Shown one piece after another: positions 27,772 through 36,359 of a stretch of DNA of 43,618 nt. A program made the translations under genes and the position numbers. Position 1 is the stretch's first letter, and every line of letters begins with the position of its first letter. The notes below the pieces were generated by a model that did no database searches, had not been told where the DNA came from, and saw nothing but the letters and a program-made list of their open reading frames with translations. Origin of the DNA: Gammaproteobacteria bacterium (lineage in GTDB: Bacteria > Pseudomonadota > Gammaproteobacteria > Acidithiobacillales > Acidithiobacillaceae); contig JAMCRJ010000069.1 in the NCBI GenBank assembly GCA_023381645.1, positions 1-43,618 on the forward strand, in the 5' to 3' direction.

Positions 27772-27827
27772 GCACCAATAACGCGCACTATTATCGTGCA
27801 ACATCAAAAATTGCACCATTATGGGGC
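27772..27827. promoter_or_regulatory. three NtrC-type boxes upstream of glnA
   Basis: The NtrC site pattern is GCAC-N7-GTGC. Box B at 27785-27799 is a perfect match (GCAC-TATTATC-GTGC). Box A at 27772-27786 (GCAC-CAATAAC-GCGC) and box C at 27813-27827 (GCAC-CATTATG-GGGC) each have one mismatch. All three lie roughly 70-125 bases upstream of the expected sigma-54 start, the right range for an enhancer. Box C overlaps the end of the CDF transporter gene. Confidence 0.62.
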
Positions 27828-28994
27828 GCCCGATGACAAGAACTGCGATCCAGCCAGGCACCAGACCACATCCACTTCCTGCAAACCCGTCACATGCCCC
27901 CGCAGGGCTTCCTGGATCTGTGTTTCCGTCTCCTGCAGGCTAGCGAATGTTGCGGATGACGGCAAGGCATAACGCAGGCAGATGACCATACCGCCTCGAA
28001 GATAATGCAGCGTCATCTGCTCGGCGGCCGGCAGCCCCAGCGTTTGCAGGCGCTCGCGCACCACCACTTCGATATCGCTACGGGGCGACAGGAGGACGCC
28101 ACCTTCCGCATCATTTTCGCTGTCGATATGGATGGTGGCATCGGCAAGATCATCCACGTGCCGCAACAACGTCGTCCGTACCCGCTCGGCAATCTGGTGG
28201 CCCTCGGAAACACTCAGGGTCGGCGTCACCTGCAAATGCACCTCTGCCAGGGCCTGATGACCGATTTTGCGCGTCTTCAGCATATGCAGATCACGCACTC
28301 CTTCACAGCCGAGAATCACTTCGCGGATATGGGCCAGCGCTTCATCACCAAGGCCACGGTCGGCCAGCTCCTGCACCGCCTCCCAGCCGGTGACCAGACC
28401 AATCCGCAACACCATGAGGGCGACGATGAGGGCGACGACCGAGTCGAGATAAGGCGCCCCCAGCAAACTGCCGCCAATGCCGATAAAGACGATGACGCTG
28501 GAAATGGCATCGGTACGATGGTCCCAGGCATTGACGCGCAGCGCTGCGGAGCGGGTTCGCCGCGCCACTCGGATGGTGACCTGGTAGAGGGTTTCTTTGG
28601 CGACAATCGCGAAGGCAGCAATATAGAGGGTCCAGAAATCCGGCATGCCGTAATGGCCGATAATGAGCCGCTGGACCGCCTCATATCCGATACAAGCACC
28701 GTTGATGGCCAGCAGGGTACCCGTCGCCAGCGCCGCCAGCGTCTCGAAACGCTCATGACCGTAGGGGTGCTCCTGGTCCGGCGGCTGGCTGCTGAAGCGC
28801 ATGGCAAACACCAGCCCGAGGTCCGACAGCAGGTCGGAAAGAGAGTGAACCGCGTCGGCCACCAGCGCATTGGAATGACCCAGGATGCCCCCCGCCAGCT
28901 TGACGAAAAACAGCACCACGTTGGTGCCCGCACCCGCCAGGGTCACCCGCATGTTCTGCCTGCCGCGCTCGGCGCGGCTGATGCTTTCCGCCAC
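27819..28994 (-). CDS. cation diffusion facilitator (CDF) metal transporter
   Basis: A 391-residue inner-membrane metal/proton antiporter. Six helices span about 18-200, and the C-terminal cytoplasmic domain continues to the end. The TM2 motif is HSLSD (H50, D54) and the TM5 motif is DHRTD (D158, D162). TM5 therefore has Asp where zinc exporters such as YiiP have His, so the metal may be iron or manganese rather than zinc; this is inference. The C-terminus has a normal CDF dimerisation domain (LHMLKTRKIGHQALAEVHLQ) followed by about 100 extra residues. Start GTG 28994. A CDF pump suits a metal-rich habitat. The last bases overlap an NtrC-like box of glnA. Confidence 0.88.
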   Translation of the reverse strand: MAESISRAERGRQNMRVTLAGAGTNVVLFFVKLAGGILGHSNALVADAVHSLSDLLSDLGLVFAMRFSSQPPDQEHPYGHERFETLAALATGTLLAINGACIGYEAVQRLIIGHYGMPDFWTLYIAAFAIVAKETLYQVTIRVARRTRSAALRVNAWDHRTDAISSVIVFIGIGGSLLGAPYLDSVVALIVALMVLRIGLVTGWEAVQELADRGLGDEALAHIREVILGCEGVRDLHMLKTRKIGHQALAEVHLQVTPTLSVSEGHQIAERVRTTLLRHVDDLADATIHIDSENDAEGGVLLSPRSDIEVVVRERLQTLGLPAAEQMTLHYLRGGMVICLRYALPSSATFASLQETETQIQEALRGHVTGLQEVDVVWCLAGSQFLSSGAP

Positions 28995-29193
28995 TACCCC
29001 GGACCTTTCACGATCTTAATACCGGCAACGAACCACACCCTCTGGCCGCTCCATGACCGGATCCGCCCTGGATCGGCAACCGACTTCCCCAGGGCAGCGG
29101 CCGGGATATGGACCGCGCGGAGATGGACAGCATGTGCGCATGTACTGTTTAATCGTCCAGACATCCACAAGGCGTTACAGGACAAGGTGAGCG

Positions 29194-29643
29194 ATGGGTA
29201 CCGAAACGATTTTGCAGAGGGCACAGAAACGGGCGCAGACGGCGGGCAAACGCCACGCCGGGGACCTCACGCCGGAGGAAGCGCACGCCGTGTTGCGCGA
29301 TCATCCCAAGGCCATCCTCGTTGACGTGCGTTCCCACCCGGAGCTGGATTTTTCGGGCTTTGTCGAAGGTTGCTGCCACGTGCCGTGGCAACTGTATCCG
29401 GGCATGACGCCCAACCCAGATTTTGACGCAGAACTGCGCGGGACGGCTCAGCCTGACGATCTTCTGCTCTTGCTCTGCCGCACAGGTGGCCGCTCTCTTG
29501 CTGCCGCCGAACATCTGGCCGATCTGGGCTACAGCCATTGCTATAACGTCCTTGGTGGTTTCGAGGGCAAACACGACATCCATGGCCAGCGCGGCAAGGT
29601 AGACGGCTGGAAGGCCAGCGGCCTGCCCTGGAAGAACAAGTAG
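29194..29643 (+). CDS. single-domain rhodanese (sulfurtransferase)
   Basis: A 149-residue rhodanese: LTPEEAHAVLRDHPKAILVDVRSHPELDF at the N-terminal side, FVEGCCHVPW, then the active-site loop LLCRTGGRS with Cys95, and GGFEGKHD near the end. The loop carries the catalytic Cys that accepts sulfane sulfur. Candidates for the role are thiosulfate or persulfide handling in sulfur metabolism, or detoxification. No signal peptide is present, so cytoplasmic. AAGGTGA precedes ATG 29194. The gene stands alone; about 200 bp upstream show no other gene. Confidence 0.92.
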   Translation: MGTETILQRAQKRAQTAGKRHAGDLTPEEAHAVLRDHPKAILVDVRSHPELDFSGFVEGCCHVPWQLYPGMTPNPDFDAELRGTAQPDDLLLLLCRTGGRSLAAAEHLADLGYSHCYNVLGGFEGKHDIHGQRGKVDGWKASGLPWKNK

Positions 29644-29648
29644 CGTAT

Positions 29649-29691
29649 CTGCCCGGCCCATGGCGACGGTCAAGACTGGCAGGCCGGGCAG
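29649..29691. terminator. 10-bp inverted repeat between convergent rhodanese and Fpg-like genes
   Basis: CTGCCCGGCC (29649-29658) and GGCCGGGCAG (29682-29691) are perfect inverted repeats separated by 23 bases, between two convergent genes. The right arm is inside the last codons of the Fpg-like gene. No T-run follows on either strand, so it could be a bidirectional stem-loop or simply a repeat. Confidence 0.45.
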
Positions 29692-30473
29692 AGCAGCGCG
29701 TTTTTACCCCCCACCGAAAGGGTCTCCAGCGCGCCGCCGCAGCTCGGACAGTGCCCGTCTTCCCGATGGCGGGTGAGGAAGGTCTTGGGCAGCAGGTTGG
29801 TCTTCGCCTGACAGCGCACGGCGCGATCCAGCACCTTGGGGATCTGTTCCAGGAAACGCTCGCGCTCTTCTTCGCTGAGACTGGTCGCGGTGCGATCCGG
29901 CCGCAGACGGGCCTGAAAAAGGATTTCATCCGCCCAGATACCGCCGATGCCCGGCGCGAAGGTATCATCCAGCAGGATGTTACGCAGGGCGCTGCGGCGG
30001 CGGCCCAGGGCTTCGCGCAATACACCAAGCCCTTCCCCATGCACCATCAGTGGATCAGGGCCAAGCTTGGTCAGGAAGTCCACCTCACTGTTTTCATCCA
30101 GCATGCGCAGGCGGTTACCCAACTGGGTCCCCTGAAAACGCAGGCGCTGCTGGCCGTTGATCTGAATCTCCAATGTCGCTCGAGGCTCTTCCCCGCCTTC
30201 CGCATGAGCAGGACCGCGTTCGAGTTCGCCGCTCAGCTCACCACCCAACTGCAGGGCGAGGATGTCCTTGCGATCCAGTTCCAGGAAAAGGTATTGACCG
30301 TAGCGATGCAGGTCGGTGATGGCCTTGCCTTTGAGTGCGGCATCTTCGATGCCGGCCCCATCGGTCAGTGCCTCGCCTTTGGCATTCTGCATCTGCATGA
30401 TACCGACCCGCTTATGCAGGATATTGCGCCGCAGCTTTTGTCTGAGCAGTTCTATTTCTGGCAACTCGGCCAT
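29670..30473 (-). CDS. Fpg/Nei-family protein with altered catalytic residues
   Basis: A 267-residue protein on the plan of formamidopyrimidine-DNA glycosylase. The start MAELPEIE matches MPELPEVE, the H2TH region reads DDTFAPGIGGIWADEILF (169-186), and the C-terminal zinc finger has C242, C245, C262 and C265. Three key residues differ from standard Fpg. The N-terminal nucleophile Pro2 is Ala, the catalytic Lys near position 57 is Gln60, and the DNA-contact Asn of GIGN is Gly178. The fold is kept, so it may bind DNA or damage without standard beta/delta-lyase chemistry. The free amine of Ala2 could still act, as NEIL3 uses Val2. GGAG lies 6 bases before ATG 30473; a longer frame to 30677 is not supported. 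Confidence 0.8.
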   Translation of the reverse strand: MAELPEIELLRQKLRRNILHKRVGIMQMQNAKGEALTDGAGIEDAALKGKAITDLHRYGQYLFLELDRKDILALQLGGELSGELERGPAHAEGGEEPRATLEIQINGQQRLRFQGTQLGNRLRMLDENSEVDFLTKLGPDPLMVHGEGLGVLREALGRRRSALRNILLDDTFAPGIGGIWADEILFQARLRPDRTATSLSEEERERFLEQIPKVLDRAVRCQAKTNLLPKTFLTRHREDGHCPSCGGALETLSVGGKNALLCPACQS

Positions 30474-30772
30474 GTTTTTCTCCGGAACAATGAGGTTTGA
30501 GACCCGTGATAGGCGCCCTAGTCTAACCTGTGGGCGCTGTCGCGCCAATGGCGACAAAGGGAATCCGCCCATACAGCGCGCACTCTGCACCCAGCGCGCG
30601 CCCACATCTGATCTCCGATGGAAAAGAGCAGCAGCCGCCAGGGCGACCCGGCATAAGGCGCCCCCAGTGCGAGGCAAGGATGCGGGGTCACCCGCGGGAA
30701 GGCACCTTCCGGAATCTCCAGCAGTGGCTCACCGCAGTCCACCCTCTACCCACCCGATCCGGCGAAGGGCTG
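30474..30772. other. intergenic stretch between the Fpg-like gene and yceI
   Basis: About 300 bp with no recognised gene. A minus-strand frame from GTG 30742 to 30518 (74 codons; EIPEGAFPRVTPHPCLALG near its start) has backbone-like GC-rich codons, but an in-frame stop lies just upstream. It may be the remnant of a longer gene. I do not recognise it and do not call it a gene. No promoter or terminator stands out. Confidence 0.4.
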
Positions 30773-31414
30773 TCAAGATTGTTTCACGCCTTCCACTTCG
30801 ACTTTGATGTGGATGGTATTGGATAACCCCTCAGGCAGGTACGCGGTCATACCGAAATCAGAGCGGTGGATGGTGCCAGTCGCCACAAAACCAGACAAGT
30901 AACCACCCCAGGGTTTCGGCAAATAGGAAATTTCGCCTGCACCAATCTCACGCACTTTGAACATGACCGGCTTCGTCACACCGTGCAGGGTTAGGTTGCC
31001 ATACAGATTTCCAGCCTTGTCTCCGTTGGGCGCATACTTGGTGCTGACGAAAGTGATATCCGGATATTTCTTTACATCAAAAAACTCCTTGCTGCGCAGG
31101 TGCTGGTCGCGAAGCGCAAAGTTGGTGTTGATACTGGCAGCGGGGATGGTGATGCGTACCCGGTCTTTTTGTGGGGCCGAGTTGTCAAAGGTGTATGTTC
31201 CGGAGATTTTGTCGAAATGCCCTGTAAACTCGGCAATCCCTACATGACCGATCGTAAACAACACATTGGTATGCTGCGGATCGATGGTATAGATCCCGTC
31301 CGGATTGCCATTGAGGGGCGTGTAGTGCGCTGACGCAGCGCTGGCACCTCCAGCCATCCCCAGCATCAAAGTCGCGCACACTGGAAACCATGATTTATTT
31401 TTGTGCGAAAACAT
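30773..31414 (-). CDS. YceI-family periplasmic lipid-binding protein
   Basis: A 213-residue protein with a signal peptide (about 1-28, ATLMLGMAGGASA) and the YceI beta-barrel: YTIDPQHTNVLFTIGHVGIAEFTG, then SINTNFALRDQHLRSKEFFD, FVSTKYAP, GNLTLHGVTKPV and HRSDFGMTAYLP. YceI proteins bind isoprenoids such as ubiquinone-like lipids in the periplasm. AGGAGG precedes ATG 31414. It lies 17 bp downstream of wrbA on the same strand, so co-transcription of two quinone-related proteins is likely. Confidence 0.9.
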   Translation of the reverse strand: MFSHKNKSWFPVCATLMLGMAGGASAASAHYTPLNGNPDGIYTIDPQHTNVLFTIGHVGIAEFTGHFDKISGTYTFDNSAPQKDRVRITIPAASINTNFALRDQHLRSKEFFDVKKYPDITFVSTKYAPNGDKAGNLYGNLTLHGVTKPVMFKVREIGAGEISYLPKPWGGYLSGFVATGTIHRSDFGMTAYLPEGLSNTIHIKVEVEGVKQS

Positions 31415-31430
31415 AAAATATCCTCCTGGG

Positions 31431-32033
31431 TTAACCGAATAGTTTCTGGGTGATTTCTGCGACATGCCGCCCCTGGAAACGGGCGATGGTCAATTCGTTG
31501 GCGGAGGGCTGGCGGCTGCCGTCCCCTTTCGACAGGGTGCTGGCACCGTAGGGTGTACCACCGCTGATCTCATCCATATTTGTCAACTCTGTGCAGCTAT
31601 AGGGAACCCCAACCACCAACATTCCCTGATGGAAAAGAAAGGTATGAAAGGAAGTCAGCGTGGTTTCCTGACCGCCATGCTGGGTGGCCGTACTCACAAA
31701 TACACTCCCGACTTTGCCTACCAACCTGCCTTCCTGCCAGAGGTTGCCGGTGCGGTCGAGAAAATTGCGCATCTGACCAGTCATATTACCGAAACGGGTG
31801 GGAGTGCCAAAAATGATGCCATCATAATTGGCAAGATCGTCAGGGTGGGCCTCCGGGGCCGCCTGATGTGTCTTGGCATGAAGCGCAGCCAGGGTTTCGG
31901 CCGGCATAGTCTCAGGGACACGCCGGACGTCCACCTGAACCTCACTCACGGAGCGGGCGCCTTCTGCTTCCGCCTCGGCCATTTGCTCTACATGCCCCCA
32001 TAAACTGTGATACAGCACTAATATCCTGCTCAC
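31431..32033 (-). CDS. wrbA: WrbA-type NAD(P)H:quinone oxidoreductase
   Basis: A 200-residue flavodoxin-like enzyme: [18 protein letters not shown] (FMN phosphate loop), [39 protein letters not shown] and GTPYGASTL are WrbA signatures. It reduces quinones by two electrons with NAD(P)H and protects against oxidative stress. The start is GTG 32033, set by AAGGAGG about 6 bases upstream. It is followed by the YceI gene. About 350 bp upstream hold no gene. Confidence 0.94.
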   Translation of the reverse strand: MSRILVLYHSLWGHVEQMAEAEAEGARSVSEVQVDVRRVPETMPAETLAALHAKTHQAAPEAHPDDLANYDGIIFGTPTRFGNMTGQMRNFLDRTGNLWQEGRLVGKVGSVFVSTATQHGGQETTLTSFHTFLFHQGMLVVGVPYSCTELTNMDEISGGTPYGASTLSKGDGSRQPSANELTIARFQGRHVAEITQKLFG

Positions 32034-32387
32034 TCAGCGCCTCCTTATGCGTATGGATTCCAAACAAGAGCCTTTCCGTTAATAGACCCTCATCAACTCC
32101 TTTTGTAAAGTAGGTACTGCCAAGTAACCATAATGAGCACCTCCAAAGCAAAAAGCCCCTATTCCATGGACAGGCTGGCCCGGTCACGTCAGCCCCTGCT
32201 GATTCCTCGCCGCAATCTCCAACCATCATGAAATCAATACCGTCCCCATCCTGCATGGGATGCATACCGAGCGCCCCCCCCTGCTGCACGGCGGCTGGCC
32301 ATCCGCACGCGACCGTCAACCATTGCGCGCCCCCCGTGCCTATGGCAACCTTTGTGCCACATTTGGTATCCGGTTCAAGAAAAACTT
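32034..32387. other. intergenic region between wrbA and leuS
   Basis: A 354-bp divergent upstream region shared by wrbA (minus) and leuS (plus). I see no credible gene: a Cys-rich minus-strand frame (31942-32319) overlaps the wrbA start and has no family match. It should hold promoters for both units, but no clear -35/-10 pair or T-box was found. C-rich tracts lie around 32271-32283. Confidence 0.5.
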
Positions 32388-34853
32388 ATGGAAACTCCCG
32401 CCTACTCCCCCCAGGAGCTCGAAGCCGCCGTGCAGCAGCGCTGGCAGGATCGGCAGACCTTCAAGGCCGCCGCGACGCCCTCGGGAGACAAATTCTACGC
32501 CCTCGCCATGTTCCCCTACCCTTCGGGGCAGTTGCACATGGGGCATGTGCGCAATTACAGCATCGCCGACGCCATCGCCCGCTATCAGCGGATGCTGGGG
32601 AAAGAAGTCATGCAGCCCATGGGCTGGGATGCCTTCGGTCTGCCTGCGGAGAATGCGGCCCTCAAGCATGGTTTGGCACCAGCGCAGTGGACCATGGACA
32701 ACATCGCCCACATGCGCGGGCAGTTGCAGCGGCTGGGCCTGTCTTACGACTGGTCACGGGAGTTCGCCACCTGCACGCCGGACTACTATCGCTGGGAGCA
32801 GTGGCTGTTCGTAAAGCTCTGGGAGAAGGGCCTGGTCTATCAGAAGTTGAGCACCGTCAACTGGGACCCGGTGGACCAGACCGTCCTCGCCAACGAGCAG
32901 GTGGTGGAGGGCTGTGGCTGGCGCTCCGGCGCTCCGGTCGAGCGCAAGGAGATCATGCAGTACTTCCTGCGCATCACCGCCTACGCCGAAGAACTGCTGA
33001 CCGGCCTCGACACCCTGGGCGAGGGCTGGCCGGAGCAGGTATTGACCATGCAGCGCAACTGGATCGGTCGCTCGGAAGGCGCTGAGATTCATTTCCCGCT
33101 GGTTGCTGGCGACGGGGTCATCAAGGTTTTCACCACCCGGCCCGACACCCTGATGGGGGCGACCTATCTGGCGGTGGCCCCGGAACATCCTCTGGCCGTT
33201 CAGTCGGCGGAAAACAGCGCTGAACTCGCGGACTTCCTCGAACGCTGCCGCCATGGGTCCGTTTCCGAAGCCAGCATCGAAACCCAGGAGAAGGAGGGAC
33301 ATCCCCTCGGCCTGAACGTGCGGCATCCGCTTACCGGCGTGGAGCTACCCGTCTGGACCGCCAATTTCGTGCTCATGGGTTATGGCGAAGGCGCGGTCAT
33401 GAGCGTGCCCGCCCATGATCAGCGGGATTTTGAGTTCGCGCGCAAATATGGTCTACCCATTCGCACGGTGATTCAGGCCGAGGCTGTCGCCACCGACGGC
33501 GAAACCATGACGGAGGCCTACACCGGCAGCGGCACCTTGTTCAACTCCGGAACTTTCGACGGCCTGGCCAATGAAGAGGCCAAGAGCCGCATCACCGCGG
33601 CCGTAGCCGCCAAGGGACTGGGGCGGAAGACGGTCAACTTCCGTCTGCGCGACTGGGGCATCTCCCGCCAGCGCTACTGGGGTACGCCTATCCCCATGAT
33701 CCACTGCCCCCACTGTGGCGTCGTGCCGGTACCGGAGCGGGATCTGCCGGTGATCCTGCCGACCCACTACCAGCTCAAAGACCCGCGTTCGCCGCTGCTG
33801 GACGACCTCGAGTTCTCCCAGGTGGCCTGCCCGCAATGTGGCGCCGCAGCCCGACGGGAAACCGACACCATGGACACCTTCGTGGAGAGCTCCTGGTATT
33901 ACGCCCGCTTCGCCTGCCCCGACGCCGGGCAGATGCTCGACCAGCGCGCCGCCGACTGGCTGCCGGTGGATCAGTATGTCGGTGGCGTGGAACACGCGGT
34001 GCTACATCTGCTCTATGCCCGCTTCTTCAACCGCCTGCTCCGCGATATCGGCCTGCTGCCCGCCGACGGCGTCCACGACGAGCCCTTCCGCCATCTGCTG
34101 ACTCAGGGCATGGTGCTCAAAGACGGCAGCAAGATGAGCAAATCCAAGGGCAATACGGTGGACCCGCAAGGCCTGATCGACCGCTACGGGGCTGATACCG
34201 CGCGCCTCTTTATTCTCTTCGCGGCGCCGCCGGAACAGCATCTGGAGTGGTCGGACAGCGCCGTGGAAGGTGCTTACCGCTTCCTCAACCGATTCTGGCG
34301 CCTGGTCCACGAGTATGGCACCACGCCCCCGGCACTGTCCGCAGAGCTCTCCGCCGAGGCGGTGGACCTGCGCCGCGCGGTGCATCAGTGCATTGATCGG
34401 GTCAGCCGCAACATGGACGGGCGCTATCATTTCAACGTCGCCATCGCCGCCGTCATGGAGCTGACCAACAGCTTGATGAAGGTCCCTGCGGATGCCCCGG
34501 CCGACCTGCGGGCGGTGCTGGGCGAAGGACTGCGCGCCCTGACCCTGCTGCTGGCCCCCTTTGCGCCCCATATCGCCGAGGTGCTTTGGGAAAAACTGGG
34601 GCAGAGCGGCGTGATCAGCCATGCGTCCTGGCCCGTGGCCGATGCGGCGGCTCTGCGTTGCGATACCGTGACGCTGGTCATTCAGGTCAACGGCAAACTG
34701 CGCGAACGCATGGATTTTCCCGCTGATGCGGACCATGCCGACGTCGAGCGGGCGGTACTGGCCGATCCGGCCATGCAACGTCATCTGGAGGACAAAACGG
34801 TGCGCAAGGTGATCATCGTACCCGGCCGCCTGGTCAACGTGGTGGCGGGATGA
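32388..34853 (+). CDS. leuS: leucyl-tRNA synthetase
   Basis: Class I synthetase charging tRNA-Leu; it also edits mischarged amino acids. From ATG 32388 it has 821 residues. It carries the HIGH motif as HMGH (50-53, [16 protein letters not shown]), an editing domain with [17 protein letters not shown], and KMSKS (582-586, [11 protein letters not shown]). The length is slightly below E. coli (860). The ATG is preferred over an upstream start because [12 protein letters not shown] matches the family. It starts a plus-strand run and overlaps lptE by four bases (ATGA). Confidence 0.97.
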   Translation: METPAYSPQELEAAVQQRWQDRQTFKAAATPSGDKFYALAMFPYPSGQLHMGHVRNYSIADAIARYQRMLGKEVMQPMGWDAFGLPAENAALKHGLAPAQWTMDNIAHMRGQLQRLGLSYDWSREFATCTPDYYRWEQWLFVKLWEKGLVYQKLSTVNWDPVDQTVLANEQVVEGCGWRSGAPVERKEIMQYFLRITAYAEELLTGLDTLGEGWPEQVLTMQRNWIGRSEGAEIHFPLVAGDGVIKVFTTRPDTLMGATYLAVAPEHPLAVQSAENSAELADFLERCRHGSVSEASIETQEKEGHPLGLNVRHPLTGVELPVWTANFVLMGYGEGAVMSVPAHDQRDFEFARKYGLPIRTVIQAEAVATDGETMTEAYTGSGTLFNSGTFDGLANEEAKSRITAAVAAKGLGRKTVNFRLRDWGISRQRYWGTPIPMIHCPHCGVVPVPERDLPVILPTHYQLKDPRSPLLDDLEFSQVACPQCGAAARRETDTMDTFVESSWYYARFACPDAGQMLDQRAADWLPVDQYVGGVEHAVLHLLYARFFNRLLRDIGLLPADGVHDEPFRHLLTQGMVLKDGSKMSKSKGNTVDPQGLIDRYGADTARLFILFAAPPEQHLEWSDSAVEGAYRFLNRFWRLVHEYGTTPPALSAELSAEAVDLRRAVHQCIDRVSRNMDGRYHFNVAIAAVMELTNSLMKVPADAPADLRAVLGEGLRALTLLLAPFAPHIAEVLWEKLGQSGVISHASWPVADAAALRCDTVTLVIQVNGKLRERMDFPADADHADVERAVLADPAMQRHLEDKTVRKVIIVPGRLVNVVAG

Positions 34854-35365
34854 GCCGCACGTTGCAGTGGCGTCGCTGGTGGCTCGTGGCGGGGCTGGCG
34901 CTGCTGGGCGGCTGCGGTTTTCATTTGCAAACCGGAGCCACCATTCCGCCCAGGCTGGCGGGGTTGCGCGTCGTCGGCAGTGGCCCTGCCGGAGGCAGTC
35001 TGGCCGAGGCCGTCCATCGCGAATTGCAGCGGGACGGCAACAGGGCCAAATCGGATGGCCCGCTGCTCCAGATCGACAATGCGTATGTCAGCCAGCGGAT
35101 CATCAGCATCAGCCCGAGCAGCGGCGTCGCCCAGGAGTTTCTCGATACCCTGCATGCCCAGTTCAGCGTGATGGACAACGATCATAAAATACTGCTTGAG
35201 TCCCAACCTCTGCTGGTGGAGAACAGTTTCAGTTACAACGGTGCCAGCCCACTGGCCACCAACGAACAGCAGATCACCATGCAGCGTCTGCTGATGGAGC
35301 AGGGCGCGCGACAGATTCTGCGGCGGGTGCTCAACAGCCCTGGCTTCCGCCAGCAGGTGCCCTGA
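34850..35365 (+). CDS. lptE: LPS-assembly lipoprotein LptE
   Basis: A 171-residue outer-membrane lipoprotein that plugs LptD and helps place lipopolysaccharide in the outer leaflet. The signal peptide ends in the lipobox LLGGC with acylated C22 (GGCGFHLQ), the usual LptE start. Its sequence is otherwise poorly conserved, as in most LptE proteins. Identification leans on the leuS-lptE-holA gene order. It is coupled to leuS by ATGA and lies one base before holA. Confidence 0.9.
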   Translation: MSRTLQWRRWWLVAGLALLGGCGFHLQTGATIPPRLAGLRVVGSGPAGGSLAEAVHRELQRDGNRAKSDGPLLQIDNAYVSQRIISISPSSGVAQEFLDTLHAQFSVMDNDHKILLESQPLLVENSFSYNGASPLATNEQQITMQRLLMEQGARQILRRVLNSPGFRQQVP

Positions 35366-35366
35366 G

Positions 35367-36359
35367 ATGCGGCTGAAGCCGACGCAATGGGCCAGCCATT
35401 TACGCGGCCCCTTGGCATCGGTATATGGCATCTTTTCCGATGAGCCCCTGCTCCTGCAGGAGGCGGAAGACGCCCTGATGGCTGCAGCGGCACAGCATGG
35501 CTTCGCCCAGAAACAACGCCTCGCTCAGCCGGGTGGCGGCATCTGGGATGCCTTGCGCGACGAGCGGGATGCGGGTTCGCTTTTCGCGGCACAGCGCCTG
35601 CTCCTGTTGCGCCTGGATAGTCCCAAAGTCCCCAAAGAGGGCAGCGCCGCCCTGCAGTACTGGCTGGCCTCGCCACCTCCCGACACGCTGCTGGTTCTCA
35701 GCGGCCCACGCCCTGACGCCGGCACCCAAAAAACCGCATGGTTCAAGGCCATCGAGACTCACGGCCACGCCCTCCTGCTGTACCGCCCGGAGGGACAGGA
35801 CTGGCCGCGCTGGGTGGAGCAGCGCCTGAACGCCGCCGGGATGCAGGCCGACAGCGCCGCCGTCCAGTTGCTCACCGACCTCAGCGCCGGCAACCTCGGG
35901 GCCTGCCATCAGGCCATTCAACGATTGCAGCAGGTCTATCCGGGGCAGCGCATCGATGTCATTGCCATCCGGGCGGTACTGGCAGACAGCAGCCAATTCA
36001 CCATTTACGACCTCGCCGACGCCGTCCTGCGCGGCGAAACGGAACCTATGCTGCACATGCTCGACCGCCTGCGCAACGGCGACGGTGAACCGGCCTTGTG
36101 CCTGTGGGCCCTGCACAAGGACCTGCGCCTGCTGGCCGAATTGCGGGCTGGCGGCGTGGATGCCGATGTATTCTTCCAGCAGAACCGTATTTTTCCGCCA
36201 CGACAGGGCTGGCTGCGCACGGCGGCACGGCGCCTGACCCGCACGGGGCTACAGGCGGGCATCGAAGATTGCCTCGCCATCGACGCCCGCATCAAAGGGC
36301 AGGACCCCACGCCGGTCTGGCCCGCACTGACCGATCTCTGCCTGCGGATGTGCAGGTGA
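35367..36359 (+). CDS. holA: DNA polymerase III subunit delta
   Basis: The clamp-loader subunit that opens the beta clamp. The 330 residues match HolA in size. LASVYGIFSDEPLLLQEAEDAL is the N-terminal beta-binding start, [11 protein letters not shown] and RWVEQRLNAAGMQADSAAVQLL lead into the central domain, and LCLWALHKDLRLLAEL is in the C-terminal collar domain. The protein has no Walker motif, as expected for delta. The stop overlaps the MFS gene by four bases (GTGA). Confidence 0.92.
   Translation: MRLKPTQWASHLRGPLASVYGIFSDEPLLLQEAEDALMAAAAQHGFAQKQRLAQPGGGIWDALRDERDAGSLFAAQRLLLLRLDSPKVPKEGSAALQYWLASPPPDTLLVLSGPRPDAGTQKTAWFKAIETHGHALLLYRPEGQDWPRWVEQRLNAAGMQADSAAVQLLTDLSAGNLGACHQAIQRLQQVYPGQRIDVIAIRAVLADSSQFTIYDLADAVLRGETEPMLHMLDRLRNGDGEPALCLWALHKDLRLLAELRAGGVDADVFFQQNRIFPPRQGWLRTAARRLTRTGLQAGIEDCLAIDARIKGQDPTPVWPALTDLCLRMCR

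Noticed and set aside
30474..30677. N-terminal extension of the Fpg-like gene
   Set aside because: The family start MAELPEIE has a good ribosome site at 30473 and the upstream residues match nothing.
31942..32319. Cys-rich 125-codon minus-strand frame before leuS
   Set aside because: It overlaps the wrbA start in another frame and shows no recognisable domain or ribosome site.
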